Assembly (NCBI GenBank): GCA_028287745.1
Contig: JAQBPB010000026.1
Span: 18,313-82,312 of the forward strand
DNA: 64,000 bases
From: Chloroflexota bacterium
GTDB taxonomy: Bacteria; Chloroflexota; Chloroflexia; Chloroheliales; Chloroheliaceae
Direction of reading: 5' to 3'
Position 1 is the first letter of the stretch; every line of letters begins with the position of its first letter. Positions 41,565-50,419 of this stretch are shown piece after piece. Below the pieces are notes generated by a model. It was given only the letters and a program-made list of their open reading frames with translations, did no database searches and was not told where the DNA came from. The translations under genes were made by a program, and so were the position numbers.

Positions 41565-41897
41565 TTAACGGCGCAAGCGGGCCAGTTCCGCCTTTAAGGC
41601 TTCCAGTTCGTCGGTCAGGCGGACCACTATTTCTACCCCGGCCCAGTTCAGACCCAGTTCCTGGATCAGGCGGCGCACTTTTCGCAGCCGCATAATATCC
41701 CCCGAACTGTAACGGGCCGGTTCGCTGGAAGGCCGGGTAGGACTGACCAGCCCTACCTGGACGCACCGTTCAATCAGGGCCGGGCCCAGGCGGGTCATGT
41801 TAGTAGTAATTTCCAGCGTAAAGTAGGTTATTTCGCCCTCGGGGGCCGGTTGTTCCCAGGAGGAGGCGCTATCTTTATCTTCAAAGGACTGGCTCAT
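41565..41897 (-). CDS. cbpM: CbpM-like/MerR-type chaperone modulator
   Basis: A 110-residue protein with a MerR-like fold: LIERCVQVGLVSPTRPSSEP, RYSSGDIMRLRKVRRLIQEL, GLNWAGVEIVVRLTDELEAL. Its ATG is 1 base after the stop of the DnaJ-like gene, the tight pairing seen for cbpA and cbpM. CbpM binds the J-domain of CbpA and limits its co-chaperone and DNA-binding activity. An alternative is a HspR-like MerR repressor of the dnaJ gene. The N-terminal acidic extension (about 25 residues) is not a usual feature. Confidence 0.8.
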   Translation of the reverse strand: MSQSFEDKDSASSWEQPAPEGEITYFTLEITTNMTRLGPALIERCVQVGLVSPTRPSSEPARYSSGDIMRLRKVRRLIQELGLNWAGVEIVVRLTDELEALKAELARLRR

Positions 41898-41898
41898 C

Positions 41899-42963
41899 TT
41901 AGTTTACGCCTCCTTTTGTACCGGTTTGCTCCCTGCGTTGTAGCAACCTGGCAAAATCCTCCAGGGCGGCCTTTTCCTCGGGGTCCAGTTCGACAGGGAG
42001 TTGCACCTGAACCTGCACGTAGAGATCGCCACGCTCGTCCGAACCGGCCCGGCGGGGCATGCCCTGGTTGCGCAACTTGACCTGGTTGCCGTTCTGAGTG
42101 TTAGGCGCGATCTTCAGGGCCAGCCTGCCGCCTTTGATGGTTGGCACTGGCACCTCGCCACCCAGCAGAGCTGTGGTCAAAGGCACATTGATTTTTGCAT
42201 AAAGGTCGGCCCCTTTTCGCTCGAAAAAGACATGGGGCAAGACTTCCACCGCCAGGTAAAGGTCGCCCGCCGGGCCACCGTTATAACCGGGCGAACCCAA
42301 CCCGGCCAGGCGTACCCGGTCGCCATCGCTCACCCCGGCCGGTATAGAAACTTCCACTCTTTTAGTCTTTCCCGGCTCTACCGCCAGTTCAAGGACCCGT
42401 TTAGCGCCATTAAAGGCTTCTTCCAGGGTAACCTGGACCGGATATTCGGCGTCACGGCCTTTCGCGGGCCGGGCCTGGGCCTGAAAGCCACCGCCTCGGC
42501 TGCTTCGACCGGCTGCCCCACCGAAGATCGAGTTAAAGAAATCCGAGTAAGGGCTTTCGTTACCAAACATGTCCTCCAAATCTTCGGCGTTAACGGTGTG
42601 GTACTGGTAAGACCCACCCGGTCCGGTGCTGGCCCCGGCGCCCGCATAAGCGCCCCGGCTTCCGACACCGCTCATATAAGTTTCAAAAGGAACCCCGGTT
42701 GCTTCGCCACCCGCCTTCTTCCAGGCTTCGTATTCTTTGTAATTCTCACCGTATTTGTCGTAGACCTTGCGTTTCTCGCTGTCACCAAGCACTTCGTACG
42801 CTTCGCTAATTTCCCGGAATTTGTTGGTCGCTTCCTGGTTGTTTGGGTTGACATCCGGGTGATATTGGCGGGCAAGCTTACGGTAAGCTTTTTTTATCTC
42901 TTTAGTGTCCGTGCCTTTTTCCACGCCCAGTATTTTATAATAATCTTTGAAATCTGTTGCCAT
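41899..42963 (-). CDS. cbpA: DnaJ/CbpA-type J-domain co-chaperone
   Basis: A 354-residue type II Hsp40: J-domain at residues about 5-70 with the HPD motif in [12 protein letters not shown], a Gly-rich region (about 90-160), then two C-terminal substrate-binding barrels ([52 protein letters not shown]). The Cys-rich zinc finger of classic DnaJ is absent, matching CbpA. It stimulates DnaK ATPase and holds unfolded protein in the cytoplasm. It is cotranscribed with the cbpM-like gene. Confidence 0.92.
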   Translation of the reverse strand: MATDFKDYYKILGVEKGTDTKEIKKAYRKLARQYHPDVNPNNQEATNKFREISEAYEVLGDSEKRKVYDKYGENYKEYEAWKKAGGEATGVPFETYMSGVGSRGAYAGAGASTGPGGSYQYHTVNAEDLEDMFGNESPYSDFFNSIFGGAAGRSSRGGGFQAQARPAKGRDAEYPVQVTLEEAFNGAKRVLELAVEPGKTKRVEVSIPAGVSDGDRVRLAGLGSPGYNGGPAGDLYLAVEVLPHVFFERKGADLYAKINVPLTTALLGGEVPVPTIKGGRLALKIAPNTQNGNQVKLRNQGMPRRAGSDERGDLYVQVQVQLPVELDPEEKAALEDFARLLQRREQTGTKGGVN

Positions 42964-43238
42964 TCTTAACTATCACCTCGCTTAAAATTTTGGAGGCCAC
43001 TTTCAAACAATCCCGGCCTCAATGCCGCTGAATAAATCACCGGACAAAGGATTATGCCAGCTAACAAATGATTGCATGCCATTAATATTTACGTGCAGGC
43101 GGGGTAGGGGTTTCAACTTCCTGATTAATCAAATACAACTATAACACTCTTTCCAAAGCCGAATTTTGTAACGCCCGGCGGAGAGGTATGCTAAAATGGG
43201 CCACGCAATAAGAAAAACAAAAGGAGGGCCGAATAACC

Positions 43239-44153
43239 GTGGCTGAAAATCTGTTAAATGATTTTGAGGTTTGCGATACCGCGCGGATGAGTATCGAGCA
43301 GTTGGCCGATACCATGAACGAGAGTTTCGCCGGTTACTTTTTGCCGGTTACTTTTACCCCACCGAAGTATGCCAGATTTTGCCGGGCCTATAGTATTGAC
43401 CTGGCCCAGGGACTACTGGCCCGGCACTGGGACGGACGCCTGGTCGGGCTGACCATGCTTGGGCTGCGCGGTGAAAGAGGCTGGTGCGGCGGCTTTGGGA
43501 TTGTCCCCGAATTTCGAGGTATAGGGCTGGGAACCTGGTTCTGCCACAAATTAGTCGAGCGTGGACGCGAAGCAGGGCTTACCACCTTACAACTGGAAGT
43601 GCTAACCCAGAACGAACGGGCCATTCGTATTTACCAGCAAGCCGGGTTTCAGATTACCCGCGACCTGGCGATACTGTCCGCCCCGGTTAGTACCGTGCTG
43701 GAAGAACTTAAGTCGGCGTATACGGTCCGGATGGAAATCAGCGAAGTCAGCCTGGAAGAAGCCTTACACACCGCGATCCGCTTGGAACCGGCCCTGGGCT
43801 TTGAACCAAGCTGGCAGCGTGAACCGGCCAGCCTGTACACGACCAGCGGGTTGCGCGGGATTGTCGCCCGGCGCGGTGGTACGGCCCTGGCGGTCCTTAT
43901 ATACGAGCATACCCCGGAAACGGGCCGGATAACCCTGCAAAACCTGACTTTTTACAATGAATCGGCGGCGAAAGCCCTGCTCGAACGCGCCGCGGTCAAC
44001 TCGAAGATCCTGCGGCCGCAGCGTGAAGACGCCCCGGCTGAACACTTTTATGTTTTAAATGAGCCGGAACACAGTGAGCTTTTCTTGCTGCTAAGCCAGC
44101 TTGGCCTGCAAGAAACTAATCGTCAACATGAAATGGTTATCGGTCTAAGTTAA
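43239..44153 (+). CDS. GNAT-family acetyltransferase with second GNAT-like half
   Basis: A 304-residue protein beginning at GTG (AAGGAGG lies 10 bases upstream). The N-terminal half is a GNAT domain with the acetyl-CoA loop FGIVPEFRGIGLGTWFCHKL and LEVLTQNERAIRIYQQAGF. The C-terminal half (about 165-304) has related secondary structure without a clear pyrophosphate loop, so one half may be non-catalytic. Substrate unknown. The next gene follows after 14 bp and is probably cotranscribed. Confidence 0.88.
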   Translation: MAENLLNDFEVCDTARMSIEQLADTMNESFAGYFLPVTFTPPKYARFCRAYSIDLAQGLLARHWDGRLVGLTMLGLRGERGWCGGFGIVPEFRGIGLGTWFCHKLVERGREAGLTTLQLEVLTQNERAIRIYQQAGFQITRDLAILSAPVSTVLEELKSAYTVRMEISEVSLEEALHTAIRLEPALGFEPSWQREPASLYTTSGLRGIVARRGGTALAVLIYEHTPETGRITLQNLTFYNESAAKALLERAAVNSKILRPQREDAPAEHFYVLNEPEHSELFLLLSQLGLQETNRQHEMVIGLS

Positions 44154-44167
44154 GGAGATTACAGTAA

Positions 44168-45142
44168 ATGAAGGCATTTGTCAGCCGGGCAATCCCTCCA
44201 GCGGGGCTAAAAGTTCTTGAAGAATCAACCGACCTGGATATTACTTATAACACGCTGGACGAAGGCTTTAGCAAATCCGAACTGATTGCCCGGACCAGGG
44301 ACGCGGATGGGTTGCTCTGCCTGCTAACCGATACGATTGATGCCGAAGTGCTGGACCAGTGTCCTAACCTGAAAGTAATCAGCAATATGGCGGTCGGTTA
44401 CAATAATATTGATGTGGTTGAAGCGACCAAACGAGGGATTGTAGTAACGAATACGCCCGGCGTCCTGACCGAAGCCACGGCCGATTTCACCTGGGCCTTG
44501 CTCCTGGCGGCGGCCCGGCGGGTAGGCGAGGGCGAACGATTGGTGCGCTCGCACAACTGGCATGGCTGGGGGCCTTTGCAATTGCTGGGTGGGGCAGTTA
44601 ATGGCAAAACACTGGGGCTTATCGGCATGGGCCGGATAGGTCAGGCGGTGGCGCGGCGGGCTGCCGGGTTCAATATGGACATTATTTACTACAACCGCTC
44701 GGCCCTGGAACCGGCGCTGGAAAATGAGTTGAAATTGCGGCGGGTCGAACTGGATGAATTGCTGGTAACCAGTGACTATGTAAGCCTGCATGCGCCCTAC
44801 ACCAACCAGACTCACCACATTATCAACGCCGAAAGCCTGGGCCGGATGAAACCGACCGCCTACCTCATTAACACCTCACGCGGCCCATTGGTGGATGAAG
44901 CCGCCCTGGTAGCGGCCCTGCAAGCCGGGCAAATTGCCGGGGCCGGGCTGGATGTTTTTGAGAAAGAACCGGAACTTTATCCCGGCCTGACCGAGCTGGA
45001 TAATGTAGTACTGGCCCCTCACCTGGGCAGCGCGACCCACGAAACCAGGGGCGAAATGTCCCGCCTGGCGGCCACGAACCTGGTAGCGGTCTTGCGCGGC
45101 CAGCGGCCCGCGAACCCGGTTAACCCCGAAGTATTAAGCTAA
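44168..45142 (+). CDS. 2-hydroxyacid dehydrogenase (glyoxylate/hydroxypyruvate reductase type)
   Basis: A 324-residue D-2-hydroxyacid dehydrogenase. The NAD(P) motif is LGLIGMGRIGQAVARRAAGF, and the catalytic Arg, Glu and His are seen in LINTSRGPLVDE, GLDVFEKEPELYPGL and VLAPHLGSATHETR. The sequence is closest in style to glyoxylate reductase/glycerate dehydrogenase (GyaR/GhrB), reducing glyoxylate or hydroxypyruvate in the cytoplasm. AAGGAG precedes the ATG, and it lies 14 bp after the GNAT gene. It does not carry the ACT domain of SerA. Confidence 0.92.
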   Translation: MKAFVSRAIPPAGLKVLEESTDLDITYNTLDEGFSKSELIARTRDADGLLCLLTDTIDAEVLDQCPNLKVISNMAVGYNNIDVVEATKRGIVVTNTPGVLTEATADFTWALLLAAARRVGEGERLVRSHNWHGWGPLQLLGGAVNGKTLGLIGMGRIGQAVARRAAGFNMDIIYYNRSALEPALENELKLRRVELDELLVTSDYVSLHAPYTNQTHHIINAESLGRMKPTAYLINTSRGPLVDEAALVAALQAGQIAGAGLDVFEKEPELYPGLTELDNVVLAPHLGSATHETRGEMSRLAATNLVAVLRGQRPANPVNPEVLS

Positions 45143-45199
45143 TTTCCCTGGTTTCCAATTCAAAGTAAAAATGCTAAAGACGAAAAGGGGAGCGTTCTA

Positions 45200-45763
45200 T
45201 TAAATTAGAACGCTCGCCAGGATTTCACGCATGCTGCGGGTCTGTTCAGGACCAACCGGCAGGCGGAACTGTTCGGCCAGACAGCCAACCAGTTCCGGCA
45301 CTTCTGCCGAAGGGACGGTCGGGCGAGGACCGTCCATATCAAAATGGTAGCCGCTGCGGGGAGCCGGACCAGTTACTTCGACCGACACCCGGACTAACGG
45401 GTAAAAGACCACGAAGCTATCATCGTCCACCAGGACCTGAGTATCCCTTAACTGCGTTTCAGTTAAGGTCGCCAGGAAGTTTCCCAATTCCTGCTCCGAA
45501 TAAACAGTGCAATCGGCGTATTCAACTTCTAATGCTGGCTCTAATTCCAGATCAAACATTACATTCTCCTTCGAAACTTGGGCGGTTGTCCGGGCCTCTT
45601 CAACAGTTTCAAACTCATTTACCCCATCCAGGTCAGTGGCTACAAGCTCGTTTCGGTATAATTTCCCCTCAGTCATAAGGTTGCTCCCTGTATATATCTG
45701 GCTCATAAGAGCCTGGTCATCTATCAATTTTGGCTGGCCGGTCGCGATTCGTTTCTGGTTCAT
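45200..45763 (-). CDS. Hypothetical acidic protein
   Basis: I do not recognise this 187-residue protein. It is acidic, has no signal peptide or membrane segment, and shows beta-rich stretches (DTQVLVDDDSFVVFYPLVRV, VSVEVTGPAPRSGYHFDMDG). The N-terminal third looks unstructured. The ATG at 45763 is preferred over a TTG four codons upstream, with GGAAAG in front. A terminator for the upstream minus-strand gene lies between the two, so this gene may be read by leak-through or have its own promoter. Confidence 0.6.
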   Translation of the reverse strand: MNQKRIATGQPKLIDDQALMSQIYTGSNLMTEGKLYRNELVATDLDGVNEFETVEEARTTAQVSKENVMFDLELEPALEVEYADCTVYSEQELGNFLATLTETQLRDTQVLVDDDSFVVFYPLVRVSVEVTGPAPRSGYHFDMDGPRPTVPSAEVPELVGCLAEQFRLPVGPEQTRSMREILASVLI

Positions 45764-45799
45764 TTTTCTTTCCAATTGGTTAATCTGGCAAACAAAAAA

Positions 45800-45825
45800 G
45801 GTGTTAGAGTTTTTTCTCTAACACC
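45800..45825 (-). terminator. Rho-independent terminator
   Basis: GGTGTTAGAG (45800-45809) and CTCTAACACC (45816-45825) form a 10-bp stem with a six-T loop. In the minus direction it is followed by TTTTTTG, a classic U-tract, about 100 bp after the stop of the minus-strand gene at 45925. Confidence 0.85.
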
Positions 45826-45924
45826 CTCGACTGTATAATTTGAAATCTTGAAGACTATCAAATTCTGTTAAGCCTGGCCCGCTGCTGCTCAATGACCTGA
45901 AAAGGTCTGAGAGCCTGGGGCCGC

Positions 45925-46431
45925 TTAACTGGCGGTTGGTCCTCCTCCTGGATCTGCACTGGCGCGCCCTGGTGGCGCGGAGGCTATCGGTAGCGGAGGC
46001 AACCCACCTGGTCGAGAGTGGCTGCCGTAATTTAAATTGTTAAAGTTGCCAATTGTATTGCCGTTGTTATAGTTCCTGATCGGAATTTCCAGGCCGGCGG
46101 GCCGCTGGTAAGCGGTCATAATGCCGCCGATTCCCGCCATCGCGGGCATGTTGTAGAAGCCAAAGGGATTCCCACGCAGGTTGCCGGTGCTACCGGTGTA
46201 GTCTGTGCCGCCCAGGTTCCGGACAGAGTCCATGGCGGGGGCATCAAACGGGCGCAATACGCCCATGGCAGCCGGAACGAACCCGGAATCAAGCAGGGTT
46301 CCCAGCCGAGCAGCCGTGAAGCTACCCAGGAGGAGGTTACCTGTCTCATCTTGCCACAGGCGGCTATTCGGTTTGAAGCAGGCGCACTCTTCTAAGGCAA
46401 ATTCATTGCTTGTAAGCAAAGTATGTTGCAT
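45925..46431 (-). CDS. Hypothetical protein with Gly/Asn/Pro-rich C-terminus
   Basis: I do not recognise this 168-residue protein. The ATG at 46431 is supported by AAAGGAG at good spacing, so the open frame upstream of it is not used. The N-terminal 60 residues contain a CAC pair (EFALEECACFKPNSRLW), the middle is Gly-rich (NMPAMAGIGGIMTAYQRPAG), and the end is low complexity (NYNNGNTIGNFNNLNYGSHS then Pro/Gly). No signal peptide is clear. It precedes another unknown gene on the same strand. Confidence 0.6.
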   Translation of the reverse strand: MQHTLLTSNEFALEECACFKPNSRLWQDETGNLLLGSFTAARLGTLLDSGFVPAAMGVLRPFDAPAMDSVRNLGGTDYTGSTGNLRGNPFGFYNMPAMAGIGGIMTAYQRPAGLEIPIRNYNNGNTIGNFNNLNYGSHSRPGGLPPLPIASAPPGRASADPGGGPTAS

Positions 46432-46581
46432 GGTGCGGCTCCTTTCCGTATTAGCTACGCTAAAATAATCACTGGTAGACAATAAAAATTCCCGGCCCGC
46501 GAAGGACCAAATCTTGCTAAAATAGAGTTGGTTGCTCAGGCTAAATTACTTCGAGAATTGTAAGTACTGGTGGGTAGAGAC

Positions 46582-46610
46582 TTAAAAAGCTTACCCGCTC
46601 GTAGTATAAT
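46582..46610 (+). promoter_or_regulatory. Putative promoter of the rhodanese gene
   Basis: A perfect TATAAT (46605-46610) with a weak TTAAAA (46582-46587) 17 bases upstream, within an AT-rich divergent gap (46432-46764) that holds no other gene I can see. The leader would be about 150 bases. Confidence 0.4.
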
Positions 46611-46764
46611 ATATCATAAGATTTTTAAGAGTCAATAGACTTTTGGCCTAGATTTTCACCGTGAGATCAAGCTTGTAATAGCCCCGCCAGGGTGCTAAGA
46701 TTATGCGACAATCTTGAAGGGGTTTGAAAGGTATAAGGGTTCAATTAGAGTAGAGAATTTAAAG

Positions 46765-47109
46765 ATGGAAAACGAGCCTTTTACAGAATTAGAACCGGAA
46801 GAAGCAGCTGCAATGATAGATGAGGGTACCCTCAAGGTAATTGATGTACGGCAACCTTATGAGTTCGCAGCCAGTCATATCGAGGGTGCTACTCTCGTAC
46901 CAATTGACGGGCTGTATAGTTTTGCCCAGAGCCTGGCTGAGCAGAACCTGGATAAAAGTCTAGCGGTTATTTTTGTCTGCGCGGTAGGGCAGCGCAGCGC
47001 CGCCGCCGCCGAAGTGGCCGCGATAGCCGGTTTTACCAGTGTTTACAACCTGGCCGGGGGTATGGGCAATTGGGCTTACGCCGGTCTTCCGGTGACACGA
47101 GGATTCTAA
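46765..47109 (+). CDS. Rhodanese-like sulfurtransferase
   Basis: A single-domain rhodanese of 114 residues: LKVIDVRQPYEFAASHIEGA, then the active-site loop FVCAVGQRS with its catalytic Cys, then YNLAGGMGNWAYAGLPV. Such proteins carry a persulfide on the Cys and move sulfur in the cytoplasm. The ATG at 46765 starts just before the domain; the open frame begins 17 codons upstream at a TTG. It is followed by a membrane protein gene and selD, so a role in sulfur or selenium handling is possible but only suggested by position. Confidence 0.88.
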   Translation: MENEPFTELEPEEAAAMIDEGTLKVIDVRQPYEFAASHIEGATLVPIDGLYSFAQSLAEQNLDKSLAVIFVCAVGQRSAAAAEVAAIAGFTSVYNLAGGMGNWAYAGLPVTRGF

Positions 47110-47157
47110 AAGAGGCTTTCCGCAAGGGCAGCCTGACGGTTATAGGAGTAGATAATT

Positions 47158-47820
47158 ATGACACCTCAAGACCCACTACAACCACAAGGGCAACCTATTC
47201 CGCCCCAAAACCAGGCCATTCCACCACAGTCCCGGCCAGTTACGGACCAACCAGGACCGACTTCTCGACCGGCACAGGTCCGGCCGGAGTACCAGTGGCA
47301 ACCGGCCAAACCCGCCGCCAGTGCCGGTAATATTGCGGGCACAAAAGGCACGACCGGCACCGGTGCGGGCACCGCTACTAAAGCGAAGTCCGGCCAGAGC
47401 CTGGAGTCGCTGCTGGCCGCTTTTAAGCCGGAACCGGCTAAAGCGCCGCCCCTGGAATGGGTTGGGTTGGGAGTAAGCGTGGTACTATTAATTTGTGGGT
47501 TTTTACCCTGGATAAATTTAGGGACCGGCGGTTCGCTGTCCGGCCTTGAAATTGGCGACGGCTGGCTGGTAATTGGAGCCGGACTGGTCGCGGCCGTATT
47601 AGGCTTCGTCGGGCTTAGCCGGGATTCTATTTCCCTGGCTGCCGGGCAGGCTCTGGTCGGCCTGATCGCGCTGGGCTTTGCCCTGGTTAACTTGCTTAAT
47701 CCCGGGCCGGGCGACAGCGCCGCTTTTGGCGTAATTCTTACGCTGATTATATCTTTAATCGTAATTGGGCTTGGCGTATACAACGCGTTTGACGCCAGGC
47801 GCAAAGGGGCAAAATACTAA
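47158..47820 (+). CDS. Small membrane protein with Pro/Gln-rich N-terminus
   Basis: A 220-residue protein. The first 100 residues are rich in Pro, Gln, Thr and Gly and likely disordered (PQGQPIPPQNQAIPPQSRPV). Four hydrophobic segments follow (WVGLGVSVVLLICGFLPWI, WLVIGAGLVAAVLGFVGL, AGQALVGLIALGFALVNLL, GVILTLIISLIVIGLGVY). AGGAGT lies before the ATG. No family is recognised. It is placed between rhodanese and selD on the same strand. Confidence 0.75.
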   Translation: MTPQDPLQPQGQPIPPQNQAIPPQSRPVTDQPGPTSRPAQVRPEYQWQPAKPAASAGNIAGTKGTTGTGAGTATKAKSGQSLESLLAAFKPEPAKAPPLEWVGLGVSVVLLICGFLPWINLGTGGSLSGLEIGDGWLVIGAGLVAAVLGFVGLSRDSISLAAGQALVGLIALGFALVNLLNPGPGDSAAFGVILTLIISLIVIGLGVYNAFDARRKGAKY

Positions 47821-47881
47821 TCTAGGATTAGGTTGGACCGGCCGTACCCGGGGTACGGGATGGTTTGACCAGGAGTTTCAC

Positions 47882-48988
47882 TTGACCGGAATTATAGAAC
47901 ACAACCACCCGGAAGGGGTTGGACAAAACTCTTTTATCAATATCAAGCTAACCTCACTGGCGGCTTGCGCCGGTTGAGCAGCCAAGATGGGTCCAAAAGA
48001 CCTGGAGCAGGTTCTGCTTCCATTGAAAAAGTACGACAATCCTAACCTGATCGTGGGTTTGAAAATCAGCGACGATGCGGCGGTCTACCGGCTTAGTCCG
48101 GACCTGGCCGTGGTACAGACGGTGGATTTCTTCCCGCCGGTGGTTGACGACCCCTACTTATACGGGGCAATTGCCGCCGCCAACTCCATGAGCGATGTTT
48201 ACGCGATGGGTGGCGAAGTTTTGATGGGTATCAATATTGTAGCCTTTCCGGGCAACTTACCGTCCAGTATCTTGAGCTTGATCCTGCAAGGCGGGGCCGA
48301 CAAGATGGCCGAGGTCGGGGCGGTTGTCGCCGGGGGCCATACCGTGATTGATACCGAGCCAAAGTACGGTATTTCCGTGACGGGCAAGGTACATCCGGAA
48401 CAGGTCTTTACCAAAGGCGGAGCCAAAGCCGGTGACGTGCTTTACCTGACCAAGCCGCTTGGCACGGGACTTATCACTACGGCCCACAAGCGGGACGTGG
48501 TAGATTTACAGGACCTGAAAGCCGCCACCGATAGTATGACCCGGCTTAATCGCAACGCTTCCTTGCTGCTGCGCGAGTTGGGCTATAGCGCTATCCACGC
48601 CTGTACCGATATAACCGGGTTTGGCATTTTAGGCCACGCCTCGGAGATGGCCGACCATAGTGAAGGCATCGACCTGGTTATCAGGGCCGAAAGTTTACCT
48701 ATCTTGCCAGGAGCCAGGCGCTATGCCCAGGAAGGCTGTACGCCGGGTGGGGCGGGCCGGAACCGCATATTCTTGCAAGAAGAAGGAGCCGAGAAAGTTA
48801 AAATCCAGCCCGGGATAGAGCCGGACCTGGAAGACCTTCTGTTCGACCCCCAAACCAGCGGTGGGCTTTTCTTTTCCATTCCGGCTGAAAAAGCGGTGGT
48901 CCTGGAAACCCTTTTCCGGGAAGCCGGGGAACCGCTCTGGAAGATCGGGGAAGTCAGGGCCGGGTCGGCCCTGGTGGTAGTAGAGTAA
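47882..48988 (+). CDS. selD: Selenide, water dikinase SelD, itself a selenoprotein (in-frame UGA at codon 32)
   Basis: SelD makes selenophosphate from selenide and ATP, the donor for selenocysteine. Downstream of 47987 the frame is clearly SelD (MGPKDLEQVLLPL, DDAAVYRLSPDLAVVQTVDF, AGGHTVIDTEPKYGISVTG, TDITGFGILGHASEM). The usual N-terminal motif lies just before it in the same frame: KLTSLAACAG, then TGA at 47975-47977, then AAKMGPKDL. The family has Cys or Sec at this catalytic place (CAGCAAK form), so the TGA most likely codes for selenocysteine. The TTG at 47882 is chosen as start because AGGAG lies 6 bases upstream; the full protein is 368 residues. A 6-bp stem with a 5-base loop at 47988-48004, 11 bases after the UGA, is a possible SECIS. 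Confidence 0.9.
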
Positions 48989-49005
48989 GTTTTAGATTGA
49001 CCGGG

Positions 49006-49064
49006 ACAGGGATAGTAAGGCAAGACAGGCTCAAAAAGCCTGTTTGCTGGAAATCCCTGTTTTT
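49006..49064 (+). terminator. Nested stem-loop terminator after selD
   Basis: An outer stem ACAGGGAT (49006-49013) with ATCCCTGT (49053-49060) and an inner stem ACAGGCT (49025-49031) with AGCCTGT (49037-49043) are followed by TTTTA. It separates selD from the FAD oxidoreductase. Confidence 0.65.
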
Positions 49065-49088
49065 ATGTCCGACTAAAAGGAGATTGGA

Positions 49089-50264
49089 ATGGCGCTGGCG
49101 GTTGAAGCCACCCCCCAGGTTCTGATAATCGGTGGTGGGGTTATCGGTTGCAGTGTAGCCTATCACCTGGCCCAACGGGGCCTGAAAAACATTCTAGTGG
49201 TAGAACGCAATACCCTGGGCAGCGGCTCCACCAGCCGGGCCGCCGGGGGCATCCGGCTGCAATTCTCCAACGAAGTTAACATCCGGATCAGCCAGTATTC
49301 GCTGGATTTCTTTGAAAACTTCAACCGCTATACCGGTTTATCGCAGGAAGAATGCGATATCGGCTTTCACCAGTACGGCTACCTGTTCTTGCTGACCAAC
49401 GAGCAAACCTGGCGGGAGTTTCGGGAGAACGTGGTGTTGCAGCGGCAACTGGGCGTGCCGGTGGAAGAGTTCAACCAGGCCGAACTGGCCGAACGATATC
49501 CGGGCCTGGAAGTATCCGATGTTTTAGGCGCTACCTTTTGCGGCAAAGACGGCCACGCTTCAATGCATGAAGTAACCCAGGGTTTCGCTCGCAAAGCCCG
49601 CCAGGCGGGGGTAACTTTCTGGGAAAATTGCGCCGTAAAAGCAATCAAACGCGAAGGGCGACGAATCGTGGAAGTCGAAACCGACCGTGGCCTTATCCGG
49701 CCGGAAGTGGTGGCCGGTTGCGCCGGGCCGTGGAGCGGCCTGCTGGGCGAAATGGCCGGGGTAGAAATACCGGTCAAACCCTATAAACGGACGCTCTTCT
49801 TCAGTGAAGCATTTGATGAGTTATCGCCCACCCAGCCAATGACAATCGATATGGGGACGGGGCTTTACTTTCGCCGGGAAGGGCCGGGCTTTTTAATTGG
49901 AGAAACCGATGAAAGCCAGTTGCCCGGTTTTGATATCTCGACCGACTGGAACTGGTTGGATACGGTAGTGGAACACGCCATGCAGCGCGTGCCCTCTTTT
50001 GAAAGATTGAGAATCCGCAACGGCTGGTCCGGCCTGTATGATACTTCCCCGGACCATAACTCGATAATTGGCAAAATCCCGGAGCTGGATAATTTTTATG
50101 TCGCCACCGGGTTTAGCGGTCACGGCTTCCAGCAAAGCCCGGCGGCAGGACTGCTTATATCAGAGCTTATTGTGGACGGGCAGGCTAAAACAATCGATAT
50201 CAGCAGCCTGGGCATCGAACGGTTTCGAAGCGGCCGGTTAACCCGCGAACGAAATATTGTTTAA
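49089..50264 (+). CDS. FAD-dependent amine/amino acid oxidoreductase (DAO family)
   Basis: A 391-residue flavoprotein of the D-amino acid/sarcosine oxidase group. The FAD motif is QVLIIGGGVIGCSVAYHLAQ, followed by GSGSTSRAAGGIRLQFSNEV, and near the C-terminus YDTSPDHNSIIGKIPELDNF and ATGFSGHGFQQSPAAG. This pattern matches sarcosine oxidase beta subunit-like or glycine oxidase-like enzymes that oxidise secondary amines. AAGGAG precedes the ATG. No partner subunits are nearby, so it probably acts alone. Substrate not determinable. Confidence 0.9.
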   Translation: MALAVEATPQVLIIGGGVIGCSVAYHLAQRGLKNILVVERNTLGSGSTSRAAGGIRLQFSNEVNIRISQYSLDFFENFNRYTGLSQEECDIGFHQYGYLFLLTNEQTWREFRENVVLQRQLGVPVEEFNQAELAERYPGLEVSDVLGATFCGKDGHASMHEVTQGFARKARQAGVTFWENCAVKAIKREGRRIVEVETDRGLIRPEVVAGCAGPWSGLLGEMAGVEIPVKPYKRTLFFSEAFDELSPTQPMTIDMGTGLYFRREGPGFLIGETDESQLPGFDISTDWNWLDTVVEHAMQRVPSFERLRIRNGWSGLYDTSPDHNSIIGKIPELDNFYVATGFSGHGFQQSPAAGLLISELIVDGQAKTIDISSLGIERFRSGRLTRERNIV

Positions 50265-50282
50265 GCACGTAGCACGTAGCAC
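50264..50282. repeat. Short 7-bp tandem repeat
   Basis: AGCACGT occurs twice in a row and is followed by AGCAC (2.7 copies) at the end of the oxidoreductase gene and in the gap before fmt. The gap (50265-50419) has no other recognisable feature. Confidence 0.7.
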
Positions 50283-50419
50283 AATCTTGGAGTCAGGTAG
50301 CTGCCGGATTAATCAGAATTTAGGCACCGAAAGAAACATTGAAAACCTGCGTATTACGTTATCCGTTCTACCTTACCCGTTTAACGCTCAACGTGCCACG
50401 CCACCCGAGGTAATTGTTC

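Noticed and set aside
42001..42969. 322-codon plus-strand frame opposite the DnaJ-like gene
   Set aside because: The minus strand has a complete J-domain protein with its CbpM partner; the plus frame has no recognisable domain.
47765..47977. 70-codon independent small gene ending at the TGA before selD
   Set aside because: Its last residues are the SelD motif KLTSLAACAG, in frame with selD, and the first part overlaps the preceding gene; it is the start of selD read as if UGA were a stop.
50264..50282. 7-bp AGCACGT repeat as an origin iteron or attachment site
   Set aside because: Fewer than three copies, no DnaA boxes, integrase or tRNA nearby.
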